A DNA stretch of 12,978 bases from Acanthamoeba lenticulata (lineage: Eukaryota > Discosea > Longamoebia > Acanthamoebidae): positions 1 through 12,978 of the forward strand of contig NAVB01000170.1 in assembly GCA_002179805.1 (NCBI GenBank). The letters are read 5' to 3'. The position numbers were made by a program, and so were the translations under genes. The notes under the pieces are model-generated. The model did no database searches and had not been told where the DNA came from. It saw only the letters and a program-made list of their open reading frames with translations. Below are positions 1 through 9,485 of the stretch, piece after piece. The stretch's first letter is position 1. Every line of letters starts with the position of its first letter.

Positions 1-49
1 TAAATAAATTGAAAACATAAAATAACAAGAAAAGAAAAAGAAAAAGAAC
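1..49 (-). other. AT-rich 5' part of lipase intron 9, cut by window edge
   Basis: On the minus strand the coding exon ends in AAAAAG at position 50 and is followed by GTTCTT and a T/A-rich run to the window edge. The base composition switches sharply from GC-rich coding to about 80 percent A+T, as in the other AT-rich introns here. I read it as the start of an intron, so the lipase continues outside the window. If it were translated, the frame would remain open to the edge, so a read-through C-terminus cannot be excluded. Confidence 0.55.
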
Positions 50-2858
50 CTTTTTCCTTCTTCTTGATGAGCTTGATGCTCTCGGTGGCGCGCTTCTTGG
101 CCTCCTTGACCGACGCGCGCTTGGTCTTGACCAGGCCGTCGGCGTTGATGGCGTCGGCCACCGAGAAGCCCCGCAGCGCGTCCACCAGCTCCGTCGCTTG
201 CTGCACGCGCGTGTGCCGTGTGTCCCCGCCCCTCCCCACGTCAGCCTCGCTCCACGCGCGCCCGCGTGTGCGTGTGCGTGTGGCGTACGAGGCCGACGTC
301 CTGGGCCCGGAGCACGGTCTGCTCGATCTCGAGGAGGCCGCGCAGCTGGCGCGGGCTCGTGACCGGCGACCGGAGGTCGGGCTCGTTGAGCCGAACGTGT
401 TTCGCGATTTGGTCCACGTACGACCGAACCAGGTGGTCCGTCAGTCCTGCGCAGTCCGTTCATGGATTGGTCAGAACAATCCCCCGTCTTTCGACCGAAA
501 GGCTGGGCGCACCCTGCTTGGTTCGTCGAATCGTGCCGGCCGCGCCGCGAATTAGCTCTCGCACCTCGCGCGCCGCTTCCTCCCCCTGTTCCCGCGCGCG
601 CGCGTGTGCCTTCGCTGAGCACGACACGACACACGCGCACGACACGACACGCACGCGCGGGGGGGGAGGACGGACCTGGACGAGGAGGCCGTCGGGCGAG
701 ATGAAGATGCGCCGCCCGCAGTGGATGTAGCCCGCGCGGGGCAGCGAGGGCACGAGGTCGTTGCCGTGCGTGACGCGGAAAAAGGCCGTCGAGGCCGTGT
801 GGCGCTTGAGGGCCCACACGAACTCGTCGTTCCCCACCTTCGGCTGCCCGAACGTGTACACGCCTGCCACCATATTATTAGAATTATTATTAAGAAAAAT
901 TTAGAAAAACTCTGTGACAAATATTTAAATGAAAATGAAAATGAAAAATGTAAAATCAAATGAAAAGAGCAGTACCGTGAACATGAATCGGCACAAAGTC
1001 CTGTGTGGGGTCGATGGGCAAGGCAGCTTTGGGGTCCGTCGACGGCGGTACGCTGGCGGTCAGCGGCTGGTTCACAGACTTGCGGCGTTGGGCGCCCCGG
1101 AGAGAGCCCACGGCGACGACGCGACTCTTGATGGCGTTCTTGATCTTGTGGCACGTCCGCTGCCTCGGCTCTTGGTCTTCCTTCTTCTCTTCTTCATGCT
1201 CTTCTTCTTCTTCTTCCTCTTCCTCTTCTTTTTCGACTTCCTCTTCCTTGTCCTCCACATCTTCGTCCGCTTCATCATCGTCTTCATCAACATCAGCCGT
1301 CTCTTCCTCATGGGTGTCGTCGTCGTTTTCGCTTTCGCTTTCGTTTTCGCTCTCTGGCAAAGGCGTCATGGTGGCGGCGTCGTGCAGGCTGAGCGTCGAC
1401 TGGAACTGGTGGTGCTGCTGCAGCTGGCGGAGCGCCCACGCCAGCTTCGGGTCCTTCAGGGTCTCCCGCGCCTTGTTCGTCTTTTCTTGGGTTGGCGACC
1501 CGTCGACATGCAGGGACGACGTCGACGCCGACAAGGACGTCGTCGCCGACGACGACAAGGACGACGGCAGCGACCACGACAAGGCCGTCGATGCCGACGA
1601 CGACGTCAACGATGGCGCCTGCGACGACGACCTTGAGGATGACGATGACAACGTCGGGGACGAGGGGCCGATCGTGCTGGGCATGGAGAGGTAGGCCAGG
1701 AGGAGGTTGGCCAGCGCCCCGCCCAGCGAGTGGCCGCTGACGTACCTGCATGGAATTGCGTTAATTTTTATTGCAAAAAATAAGAATAAATGAATAAATA
1801 TTTGGAAAATAATATTGATTTTTATTTTTATTTTGTAGAATGGCGTACAGTGGCCGAGCGGGATCGTTGGCCCGAGCCTGGAGGATGAACTCGCGCACGG
1901 CGTCGTAGACGGACAGGAAGGCTCTGTTGAACCCGCTGTGCACCTTGACCCCCCTGAGCGTGCGGAACGGCTCCGTCTGCATGGCGTAAAATGTAGTGTT
2001 AGTGTCAGCATTAAATAAAATAAAACAACACTAAATAAAATAAATTTTAAAAGTAAATGTGAAGAAGGCCGTGTGGCCGTACGGGGCAGTAGTCGAGGTT
2101 GGTGACCCAGTTCTGGGCACCGACGGTGCCGCGGAAGCTGATGATGATGGCCTTGCTGTTGTACATGCCGAACCCGCGCGTGTCCGTCTCCTCGTTCTCA
2201 AAAATCTCCACCGCGTCCCACTCTACACGTTGGTGGGGTGTTTTTCAGCACCAACATGATGATGGTGTCACGTGGAAGTGGAGGTCATGTGTACGTACGC
2301 CAAATCTTAGTCACGACGTGCCGGATCTGGGCCGGCGTGCAGTAGACCAAGGTGGCGGTCGCGGCCAGCCACAGGCCGTGGGTCGGGTTGTAGGTCTTGG
2401 CTTGGTTGTCGACTGTCGGCACGGCACACACGGCAGGACAGCTCTCGAGCTCGAACGGCGGCAGCTCCCTGGGCGGTCATGGTGTTATGTTGTTGCGTTG
2501 TGTTGTTGTTGTCGTGTTGTTGTGAGTGCAGCCATTCCGAGTTGAGAAAACTCCTTGTCTGTGTCAAGGCAGGGGTGGCAATTAATTTCACCCACAAAGA
2601 AAGAGAGAGGAACCTGGAGTAGGTTATGCCCTGCCACTCCACTCGCTCTGTGCTCCATTGCTCCTCTTCCGCAGCCGCGGTGCCGTTGTTTCTCTTCGGC
2701 AGCAGACGCAAGCCGGTGGTCAACGTGCCGCTGACCAGACGGCTGCGGCAACTCATGGGCGGCAACTGCTGGTGGTCTGCGGGGAGCTTCACCGCCCCCG
2801 AGGAAGAAACGAGTTGGGTACCCGTGTCCCCAGCAGAAGAGGAAATAGGTTCGGCCAT
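50..2858 (-). CDS. Class 3 lipase (alpha/beta hydrolase), 3' end outside window
   Basis: Probable triacylglycerol or phospholipid esterase of the fungal-type lipase class 3 family. Proposed exons on the minus strand: 2858-2614, 2468-2299, 2222-2083, 1976-1849, 1745-976, 863-676, 585-513, 446-289, 200-50, giving at least 674 residues. All junctions keep phase. The start at 2858 (MAEPISSS) is the first ATG after an in-frame stop near 2900. Family signals in order: SFRGTVGAQNWVTNLDY (oxyanion region), VHSGF, nucleophile motif SGHSLGG (Ser about 234), VYTFGQPKVGN, VTHGNDLVPSLP (Asp about 520), GYIHCGRRIFI, and TDHLVRSYV (His about 576). So a complete Ser-Asp-His triad is visible. The C-terminus is Lys/Glu-rich. 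No clear signal peptide is seen. Oddity: about 220 Ser-rich then Asp/Glu-rich residues lie between the nucleophile helix and VYTFGQP, where relatives have about 20. The family call is firm; the substrate is unknown and exact exon edges are predictions. Confidence 0.86.
586..675 (-). repeat. CG/TG-rich lipase intron 6
   Basis: Minus-strand intron with donor GTCCGT and acceptor AACAG. It holds duplicated CACGACACGACAC motifs (plus-strand positions about 620-632 and 640-650) and a CG run at 593-603. The same CACGACACGACAC motif occurs in PNP intron 4, nearly 10 kb away. Confidence 0.65.
1180..1345 (-). repeat. Low-complexity Asp/Glu-rich coding tract within the lipase
   Basis: The plus strand shows a pyrimidine-rich run of TCT, TCC and TCG triplets; read on the minus strand in the lipase frame it gives a nearly pure Glu/Asp stretch (for example KEEEVEKEEEEEEEEEEHEE). 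It lies within exon 5, inside the insertion between catalytic Ser and Asp. Replication slippage is the likely source of the triplet runs, so length may vary between strains. Confidence 0.8.
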
Positions 2859-3133
2859 AGCGTGTGGGGTGGTACAGATAAGGAAGAGGCAGCCGCTAAA
2901 CTAGTTTCAGTTTCTTCGCGGCCAATTTGTTGCTGCGCTCTATGTCCGGATTTTGTCCGGAACGAAGCCGGGAAGCTTCGGGAACGTGGGGTATGTCGGG
3001 AATAGCAGAGAATATGACTTGATATTTTTATTTGAGATCATTTTTTGCAGCTTGCTCTCATGATCAGAATGGCACCAGAGAAGGAAGCTGACCTCTTGAG
3101 GGCATGTTCTTGGATTTTCTGTACAGGCACATG
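2859..3133 (-). promoter_or_regulatory. Upstream region of the lipase gene; no ORF supported
   Basis: About 275 bases between the lipase start codon and the putative poly(A) signal of the upstream membrane-protein gene. It should hold the lipase promoter and 5' leader. No TATA box is convincing. Two copies of the palindrome TCCGGA lie at 2945-2950 and 2956-2961, 11 bases apart, followed by a small hairpin with arms CGAAGC (2963-2968) and GCTTCG (2975-2980). Their role is unknown. Short ORFs across this stretch have no recognisable content. Confidence 0.4.
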
Positions 3134-3139
3134 TTTATT
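3134..3139 (-). terminator. Poly(A) signal AATAAA for the membrane-protein gene
   Basis: On the minus strand, AATAAA occurs about 97 bases after the stop codon of the four-helix membrane protein (stop ends at 3236). It is the canonical eukaryotic polyadenylation hexamer in the correct orientation. The cleavage site itself is not identified. I see no comparable hexamer in the first few hundred bases after the RNA-binding protein gene. Confidence 0.5.
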
Positions 3140-3235
3140 GGCCTCCTGCCCTTTTCTTCCACAAAAAAAGATTTAGAAGCAAGCTTGCTCTTCATCATAC
3201 ATCTCTCGCCAGCGCCACCATCACCCTCTGATCAA

Positions 3236-4445
3236 TCAGAGGCCCTCCTCCTCGTCCAGGGGCATGCCGCCAATACGGGCCTCGTTCGAGGAGAAGAACT
3301 GGCGGAAGCCCGCAAAGAACCCTATGATCATCATCACGCCACCATCACATCACAAAAGCAAGTCAGTTAACTGTTGTTCTCTGCTCTCCACATCAGGCAC
3401 AAGACGAACCTTCGGACGGCAGCTTCTTCCAGAATTGATAGCAGTAGTTGAGGATGAAAAGCTGCAGGTCACCACCACACCAGGCATGTTTGTCAGCATG
3501 GGCGCCACGGTTTTGATGACCATCATCGTCGTCCTCATCATGCACGTACCTCGCCGACCAGGAAGAGGAACCCGACGAGAAGGACAGTGTCCGGGATGGC
3601 CTTCTTGTGCATCTCGATCAGTGTGAAAGCCACCATCGTCATCACGTTGAGACACACCAGCACCATGAACTGTGTTGTTGTGAGTGTCAGATGAGAAGAA
3701 GCAGCAGCAGCAGAGCGGGGCGTGGGCAGGCCGAGCGGTACGGCGAGCGTGATGCGGGCGCTGTAGGCGAAGGCGCCCCACAGGCCGATGGCTGCTACGG
3801 CCAGATTGGGAAAGACCATCCAGTTGAAGTCGGGCAGCAAGATGTACGCAACGCTCATCATCTGCACACCGTACGCAGTCGGCAAGATGAACAATGCTTG
3901 CTTGATTGAAGGGGAGGGAAGCATACGAGATGAACAATCGAGATGAGCTTGATGGTAAAGGACATGGTGCGCAACTCAAGGAATGCACCATAGGGAGATG
4001 GCTCGACAACGTGTTGCGTGTCCAAATCAATTCGTGGCATTGGAGCCGAGTAGACGCTCTTGGTTGTGGGTGGAGCAGTGGCAGGACGCGCAGAAGAGGA
4101 GGAGGAGGAAGAGGAAGAGGAAGAAAGAGTTGAAGGGGCGATCGTCTCTGTGGTGGCACCGCCCGCGCGACCAATCGACATGGACGACGTGGCAGGAACA
4201 GACAAAGCTGCATTCAGCTTAGAATCACCATTTCGAATCGAGTAGGCGGGTTGATGGTGCTGTTGAAGGTGCTTCTGGTGGTGCTCGCCTGCCGCCTTGG
4301 CCTGTTCGCGATTTTGCTTGAGCAAGATCTCTACCTCGACGTCCTCCTCTGGGGTTTCTTCTACAGTAAATTCATCGTCATCGTCGTCCCCGAATTCTGC
4401 GGCCCAATCGATCTCGGCGGGCTTCTTCACCGCCCCCAGCTTCAT
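3236..4445 (-). CDS. Four-helix integral membrane protein, family unknown
   Basis: Proposed exons on the minus strand: 4445-3927, 3861-3742, 3669-3550, 3461-3410, 3321-3236 (stop TGA), 298 residues, all junctions in phase. Residues 1-173 are hydrophilic: an acidic start (KPAEIDWAAEFGDDDDDEF), a Gln/His-rich stretch, a poly-Ser run, then PMPRIDLDTQHVVEPSPYG. The C-terminal half has four hydrophobic segments: IKLISIVHLMMSVAYILL, NWMVFPNLAVAAIGLWGAF, FMVLVCLNVMTMVAFTLI and TVLLVGFLFLVGELFILNYC. The tail is short and ends in the acidic MPLDEEEGL. No signal peptide; both termini would face the same side. Exons 2 to 5 restore helices that single-frame reading interrupts, which supports the model: introns 1 and 4 fall within or beside hydrophobic stretches. 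The helix count recalls tetraspan trafficking proteins, but no diagnostic motif is present, so no function is assigned. A 5' untranslated intron may end near 4520, where TTTATTTCTTTCAG is read on the minus strand. Confidence 0.75.
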
Positions 4446-4604
4446 TCTCGCCTGAGGCGGGCAGCGACTGTTGTGCTTGTGTGAAACAGCCCCACACTGT
4501 TCGGCAGTCTTGGCTGAAAGAAATAAAGATTGGCAGCAGAAAAAGTCTTGAGCTAAAGAGAAAACATAACAAAACAAAAATAAGATTTCAATCTGGACGC
4601 CACA
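4446..4604. promoter_or_regulatory. Short divergent intergenic region, likely bidirectional promoter
   Basis: Only 159 bases separate the start codon of the membrane-protein gene (minus strand) from the proposed first ATG of the RNA-binding protein gene (plus strand). The stretch holds an imperfect palindrome CGCCTGAGGCG at about 4449-4459, an ATTGG (reverse CCAAT) at about 4528, and an A-rich segment up to 4590. No TATA box is clear. Both 5' leaders must be encoded here, so the promoters probably overlap. If the RNA-binding protein starts at a downstream ATG instead, the region is larger. Confidence 0.5.
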
Positions 4605-7600
4605 ATGGATGAAGAGGTACGGCCTGCTACGAGTGAAGACGCGACACAGGTACTGAATTCTGTGCACTCTCAATGTTTCCCTTCTTGTTCGCTTTGCGGA
4701 CCGACTGAGCGAAATCCTCTTTGCATATTTGTTTGTTTTTACGTTAAATTAGCCTCTTGAGGCCGAATCGAATCCACATACGTTCTCTTCTTCTACACTA
4801 CAACCCGTGCTCATGAGCACCGAGCACGGGAAGGAACAAGGGGACGAATTGCACACATCGCCCCCGCGGCACGCTCAATCGCGCGCACCAATGGACAACA
4901 GTCCACACTCCATCCTTTATCTCCTGCGCGATCAGGCGCCCTCGCCACTGGCAAAAGATCGCCTCCATCTAAATTTGACCTCAGAAGATTTCGCCTTCTC
5001 TACTTCGCCACTACCATCTTTCGTCAGCTCCTCAACTCATTCTTCTTCTTCTTCTTCTTCTTTCTCTGGGTCAGCAGCTACCACGATAAGCTCCTTTTCG
5101 CCAACAACCCTCGCAACGTTGCCAGAACCTGCCTCGTCATCATCAGAACAGGTTTCTTCTGTAGAAGATGACCGCCTCGTGCAATCTGCAATCGAACCGG
5201 ACATCAGCCAAGCGTCACAGCAGGAGCAAGAACAGACCATTGCCTCGAGCTCTGACGACGTTGGCGTCGTAGACGATCATCACCAGGTAGTGCCACCCGG
5301 AGACGACGTCGGCTCGGGCGAGGGCCCCACAACGCACACCCCGCCGCCATCAACGACGCCAGACGACGCGCAGCCCCACGAAGCCGAGGAGCAGCAACAG
5401 CCGCATGCCGAAGCCCCTCTCGAGCCCGCGCCCGAGCAGGCCGCGCCAGTTTTGCAACAACAACAACAGCCGCAGGAGCAGGAGGCGGTCGAGGACAGTC
5501 GGCCGACCGACGTACACGACGGGGAGCAGCCGCTGCCAGATGACCTCCACCAGCACCAGGACGCTGCGGCTGCGGCTGAGCCAGAGCCAGAGGCCGCCCC
5601 GATGGAGCTCTCTGAAGCTGCGCCGGCCGCGTCTTTGGACATGAGCGAGGCCTCGGCTCTGCCCGACGACCAGCCGCAGCCGCAACCGCAGCCGTCGGCT
5701 CAGGACAGCGCTGCGGCCACGGCCGTCGGCGACGCGGATGCAGCCGCCGTCAAGCTCGAGCAGCCTTCGTCCGACTTGCCATCGGTCACGGTCAAGCTCG
5801 AGCAGCCTTCATCCGACGCGCCGTTGGCCACGGTCAAGCTCGAGCAGCCGTCGTCCGACTCGCCGTCGGCCACGGTCAAGCTCGAGCAGGATACGTCGCC
5901 GTCGTCATCGTCGCCCTCCTCGAGTTCCTCTACGTCATCGTCGTCGAGCTCCAGCAGCGGCCCTACGAAGCCGCCGCGGGGCTCGGAGGTGTTTGTGGGC
6001 GGGCTGGGCAAGGACGTCAACGAGGCCGACCTCTACTCGGTCTTTTCCAACGTGGGCGAGATCTTTGAGGTGCTCCTCTTCCTCCTTCTCCTCTTCCCTC
6101 TTTGTTGTTGCCACGTCAGCCAACCAATCAGCTCACGCGCACACGTGGGCACGCCGGATTGGCCCTTGGTGACGTCATCCTCAACACCAGATCCGGCTGA
6201 TGAAGGACGCGGCAACGGGCGAGTCCAAGGGCTACGCCTTTGTGCGGTTCACGAGTCCCAAGTTTGCCAAGCAGGCCGTCCAGCTGATCGACGGGGTCAC
6301 GCTCAAGGGCCGCAAGATCGGCGTCGTCCACTCCAACGACAACCAGACGCTCTTCCTGGGCCACCTCGACAAGGACTGGACCCAGGAGGACCTCGCCCGC
6401 CACTTGACCGACGCCAAGATCAAGGGCGTCAACACGATCACCCTCATGCGCGTACGCTTCCCTTTTAAATAAGAATACTTTAATTTCAGAAATAATATAT
6501 AATTAACTGATACAATTTTAGGACACGGCGAGCACGACCCGGAATCGCGGGTTTGCGTTTATCGAGTTTGGGACGCACGAGGAAGCCGCCAAGGCCCACG
6601 CCAAGATCATGACTCCCGGCTTCCGGCTCGGCGGTAAGTTTTAAAACAATAATCTTTTGATTATTTTTGTATTAAATTGAATTCCTTGAATAATAACGAT
6701 AAATGTTGCTGTATGGACGTGCAGAGGTGGAGGTCAAGGTGGACTGGGCGGAGCCGCTCAATGAGCCCGGCGAGGAGATCATGGCCAAGGTCAAGTCCAT
6801 CTACGTGTGCAACCTGCCGGCCGAGGTCGACGACGACCTCATACGCTCCCTCTTTGGCGAGTTTGGCGAGATCGAGCGCATCGTCCTCTCCAAGAATCTC
6901 AAAACTGCTCGACGGTAACTCCTATTTTATTTTATTTTTACATTTGTTTTAAATTGAAAGATTTTTTTTTTTTGCAGAGACGATTTTGCGTTTGTCAACT
7001 ACACGGAGCGAACGGCGGCCCTGGCAGCCATCGAAGCCCGACACGGCCATAAGATCGACGGTGCGCTCCCCCTTTGTGGTATCGCCGACGTGGCGTGACG
7101 TCACGCTGATGTTCCGACGACGGCAGACACGCACGTACTCGACGTGACGCTGGCCAAACCCGTCACCGAGCCGGAGAAGCAGCGCGAGAAGCTGCATGGC
7201 CGTGGCGGCCGCGACGGCGACGGCCACGGCCACCGCGGCGGCAGCGCCGGCGCCGGCGGCATGGCCGGGCGGCACGGCGGCCCCGGCGGGCGCGGAGGCT
7301 TCGGCGGAAGCGGCGGCGGCGGTGGCCGGATGGACTTCCCGGGCATGCACCGCGGCGGCGGCTATCGCGATTTTCGTGGCGGCCGCGGCGGCTTTGACGG
7401 AAGCGGCCCCTATGGCGGGCCCGACCGACGGTCGGGGCGCGGCGGCCGCGGAGGCCGCGACTGGGGAGACGTCTCGCCGCCACCGCCGATGGCCGCGGGC
7501 CCGATGGGCGGCGCTGGCTACCCGGCCGTCCCGCCCTACCGCGGCGGCGCCCCACGCGGAGGCTTTGGCGACGCTCGGGGTTCCCCTGGCCGACCCCCGC

Positions 7601-8813
7601 GCTACGATCACCGCCAGCCCGATCCCTACGGCCGCTGTGCGCCTTCCCTTGATTCATTTTTATATTATTTATTTATATTTTTAAAATTCTTTTGGGCTCA
7701 CCTGGCACGCGCGCAGACGATGATGGCGGGATGGGCTACGATGCGCCGCCGCAGATGGGACCTTACGGAGGCATGCCGCCGTCGGCTGCAGTCGGCGGCC
7801 GCGGCGGCGGCGGCTTTGGCGGGCCGGTTCCTCATCACCATCAACATCACCACCGCGCCGGGGGGCCGATGGGCGCGGCGCCGATGGTACCGCATCCGCC
7901 GGCGGCCGCCTATGGCCCCGGCGACTACGGCGGGGCCGACGGCAATCAGCGCAAGCGGCGCTACGGCGAGCCCGGAGGCGGCGGCGGCGGCCGTGGCGGC
8001 GCCTTCTCGCGCGCCGTGCGACACAAGTCCGAAGGAGGGCCGCCGCAGCCCCAGCCGCCGCCCCAGCAGGCCCAGGCCTGGAGCGCGGTGCCGCCCATGG
8101 TCGCACATGCCCCGCCGCCCGTCCAGCAGCCGGCGGTGACGGTCGCAGTGACGCTGCCGCACCAGCCGCCGCAGGTCTGGGGCGGCGTCATGCCCACGCC
8201 GCAGCCCTTGCAGCCGCAGCCGCAGCCCCAACAGGCCTACGCCTATCAGCAACAGCAGCACCAGCACCAACAGCAGCAGCACCAACAGCAGCAGCAGACG
8301 TATCAGCAGCAGCCGTACGGGCAGCAGCAGCAGCCATCGATGTACCACAGGCCGCAGGCGACGGCCGTCGCGGCCGGGGCGTGGAGCCATCAGCCCCAGC
8401 CCCAGCCTCAGCCTCAGCAGCCCGCGGCCTACGGCGTTGCACAACAGCAGCAGCAGTATCATCCTCAGCAGCAGCACCAGCAGGCCGCCGCCTACGGGAC
8501 GGCTTATCAGCAGCAGCAACAGCAGCCCTACGCCTACGCGCAGCAGCAGCAGGCTTATGGGACTGCGACAGCGGCCACCGGCTACGGCGCCGCGCAGCAA
8601 TATCAACAACAGCAACAGCAGCAGGCGGGCTATGCGTCGTACGCGCCCACGAGCCAGCCCTACGGAGGCACGAGCGCCGGGGCGGTGGCCACGCAGCAGG
8701 CCTACAACGCCTCGGCCTACTCGACGCCCCAGCCGGTGGGCTTCTACAGCCACACGACGACGGTGGTGACGGCTCCGCCGCCGGCGCACCATGGCCCTGC
8801 CAAGCAGTCGTAG
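4605..8813 (+). CDS. hnRNP R/Q (SYNCRIP)-like protein, three RRMs with RGG and Pro/Gln tail
   Basis: RNA-binding protein expected to act in mRNA processing, stability or localised translation, in nucleus and cytoplasm. Proposed exons: 4605-4649, 4753-6069, 6191-6451, 6522-6633, 6725-6914, 6978-7060, 7127-7636, 7717-8813 (stop TAG), 1204 residues, every junction in phase. Residues 1-425: disordered Ser/Glu/Gln/Pro-rich region, including four VKLEQ repeats (about 348-395). RRM1 about 427-502 (VFVGGL, KGYAFVRF); RRM2 about 507-587 (LFLGHL, RGFAFIEF); RRM3 about 603-678 (IYVCNL, DDFAFVNY). The link DWAEPLNEPGEEIMAKVK between RRM2 and RRM3 closely resembles the conserved WADP...DPEVMAKVK of hnRNP Q/R, which is why I choose that family over generic RRM proteins. 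RRM3 is followed by an RGG/Gly-rich region (about 690-840), a basic QRKRRYGE segment (about 917) and a Pro/Gln/Tyr-rich low-complexity tail (about 948-1200). The tiny first exon is the least certain part; ATG 4813 is the fallback start. Confidence 0.9.
5749..5889 (+). repeat. 42-base tandem repeat encoding VKLEQPSSD units
   Basis: Three full 42-base units and a partial fourth start at 5749, 5791, 5833 and 5875. Each begins GTCAAGCTCGAGCAG and encodes a 14-residue unit VKLEQPSSDxPxxT; the fourth diverges after VKLEQ. The repeat sits in the disordered N-terminal region of the RNA-binding protein (lysines about 349, 363, 377, 391). VKLE fits the SUMO attachment consensus (hydrophobic-Lys-any-Glu). 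Use for modification is inference. Confidence 0.92.
8041..8640 (+). repeat. CAG/CAA-rich coding tract for a Pro/Gln/Tyr low-complexity tail
   Basis: Dense CAG and CAA codons, interspersed with CCG/CCC and TAC, encode runs such as QQQHQHQQQQHQQQQQ and repeated AYGTAYQQQ motifs. It is the C-terminal tail of the hnRNP-like protein. Mixed CAG/CAA use argues for selection on the protein rather than pure recent triplet expansion. Composition is like prion-like domains of RNA-granule proteins (Gln/Tyr/Gly/Ala rich). Confidence 0.88.
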
Positions 8814-9485
8814 CCGAGCCTCGGACGAAGAAGGACGTCGGTACAACCTCCTCTTCTCCCTCCCTGCTTCCCGTCGTCATCATCATCGTCTTGGTTGTGA
8901 GAAGGAAGAGGAAGTGGCCAGTGGTGGGTGTCTTTGTGTACATGTCTATGTTGTTGCTGCTGCTGCCGTTGTTCTTATTGTTGTTTAGGGCTTGATTTTG
9001 ATGATGGTGATTAACCACTTGCTTCCTTGTTCTCCCCTTCCAGCCACACCTAGATTTGCTCCTTCTCCAAAGAAAATGGGGGGTGGAGAGGATGATGATG
9101 ATGATGATTGAATTGCTGCATTCCCCAAACTTGCCCTCCCCTCTTAGAAGAGATTTGTTTAGCCAAATTGTTCTTGCATGCACTTGGTTCTGCACTCTTG
9201 AGAAAGAACTCTTTCTGCCCATTGTAAGCAAATGTTTGGCCAAATTGCATGGTGATGTGATGTGTATGATGATGTGGGTGTGCTTTGGAGAGTCAGCACA
9301 CCCATCACCACCCAACACGTCCTACATTCTTCTGGCCTCACGATTGGGGTGGATCGGGGTCACGCCACGAACGGCATTCCTCGCATACTGACAGTATCAG
9401 GGCCACTGACTCCGGGTTCGCCGGCGCTGAGCTTGCAAACGATTTTCGATCTTTGGCTAAACTACTCGGCACCATAACACACACA
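8814..9485 (+). other. Intergenic: 3' UTR of RNA-binding gene and upstream region of PNP gene
   Basis: About 670 bases without a supported gene. The first part should be the 3' UTR of the hnRNP-like gene and contains GAT/GAA and TTG/TTC-rich simple sequence; no AATAAA hexamer was found on the plus strand. The second part (about 9250-9485) should contain the PNP promoter; no TATA box is obvious. Short ORFs on both strands (for example 9056-9391 plus and 9050-9250 minus) are His/Ser-rich by composition, with no family features, and are not called. Confidence 0.5.
9156..9247. repeat. Direct 15-base repeat flanking a small hairpin
   Basis: TGTTTAGCCAAATTG (9156-9170) and TGTTTGGCCAAATTG (9233-9247) match at 14 of 15 positions, 77 bases apart. 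Between them AGAAAG (9201-9206) and CTTTCT (9211-9216) form a six-base stem with loop AACT. The location suggests 3' UTR or PNP upstream control, but nothing identifies a function. Confidence 0.4.

Noticed and set aside
64..555. Plus-strand ORFs at the left end
   Set aside because: They lie opposite lipase exons 7-9, whose minus-strand translation matches the family (including the His motif TDHLVRSYV).
1005..1694. Plus-strand Ser/Asp-rich ORF opposite the lipase insertion
   Set aside because: It is the complement of the Glu/Asp and Ser codon runs of the lipase exon. Low complexity keeps several frames open there.
3350..4213. Minus-strand 287-codon ORF overlapping the membrane-protein gene in another frame
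   Set aside because: It crosses the predicted introns and replaces the four hydrophobic helices by Pro/Arg/His-rich sequence without motifs. The spliced frame explains the region better.
7698..8846. Long minus-strand ORF (382 codons) opposite the RGG and Gln-rich exons
   Set aside because: It is Arg/Leu-rich as expected from the complement of CAG/CCG/GGC repeats, has no family motif, and lies opposite a well-supported RRM protein exon.
8188..9318. Minus-strand ORF of 376 codons running from the intergenic region into the Gln-rich exon
   Set aside because: Its sequence is compositional (Ala/Arg runs) over the coding exon and Asn/His runs over simple sequence; no domain, and no splice or start context supports it.
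9402..9430. GGGTTCG resembling a tRNA T-arm
   Set aside because: No matching acceptor stem, anticodon arm or D-arm could be found at proper spacing on either strand.
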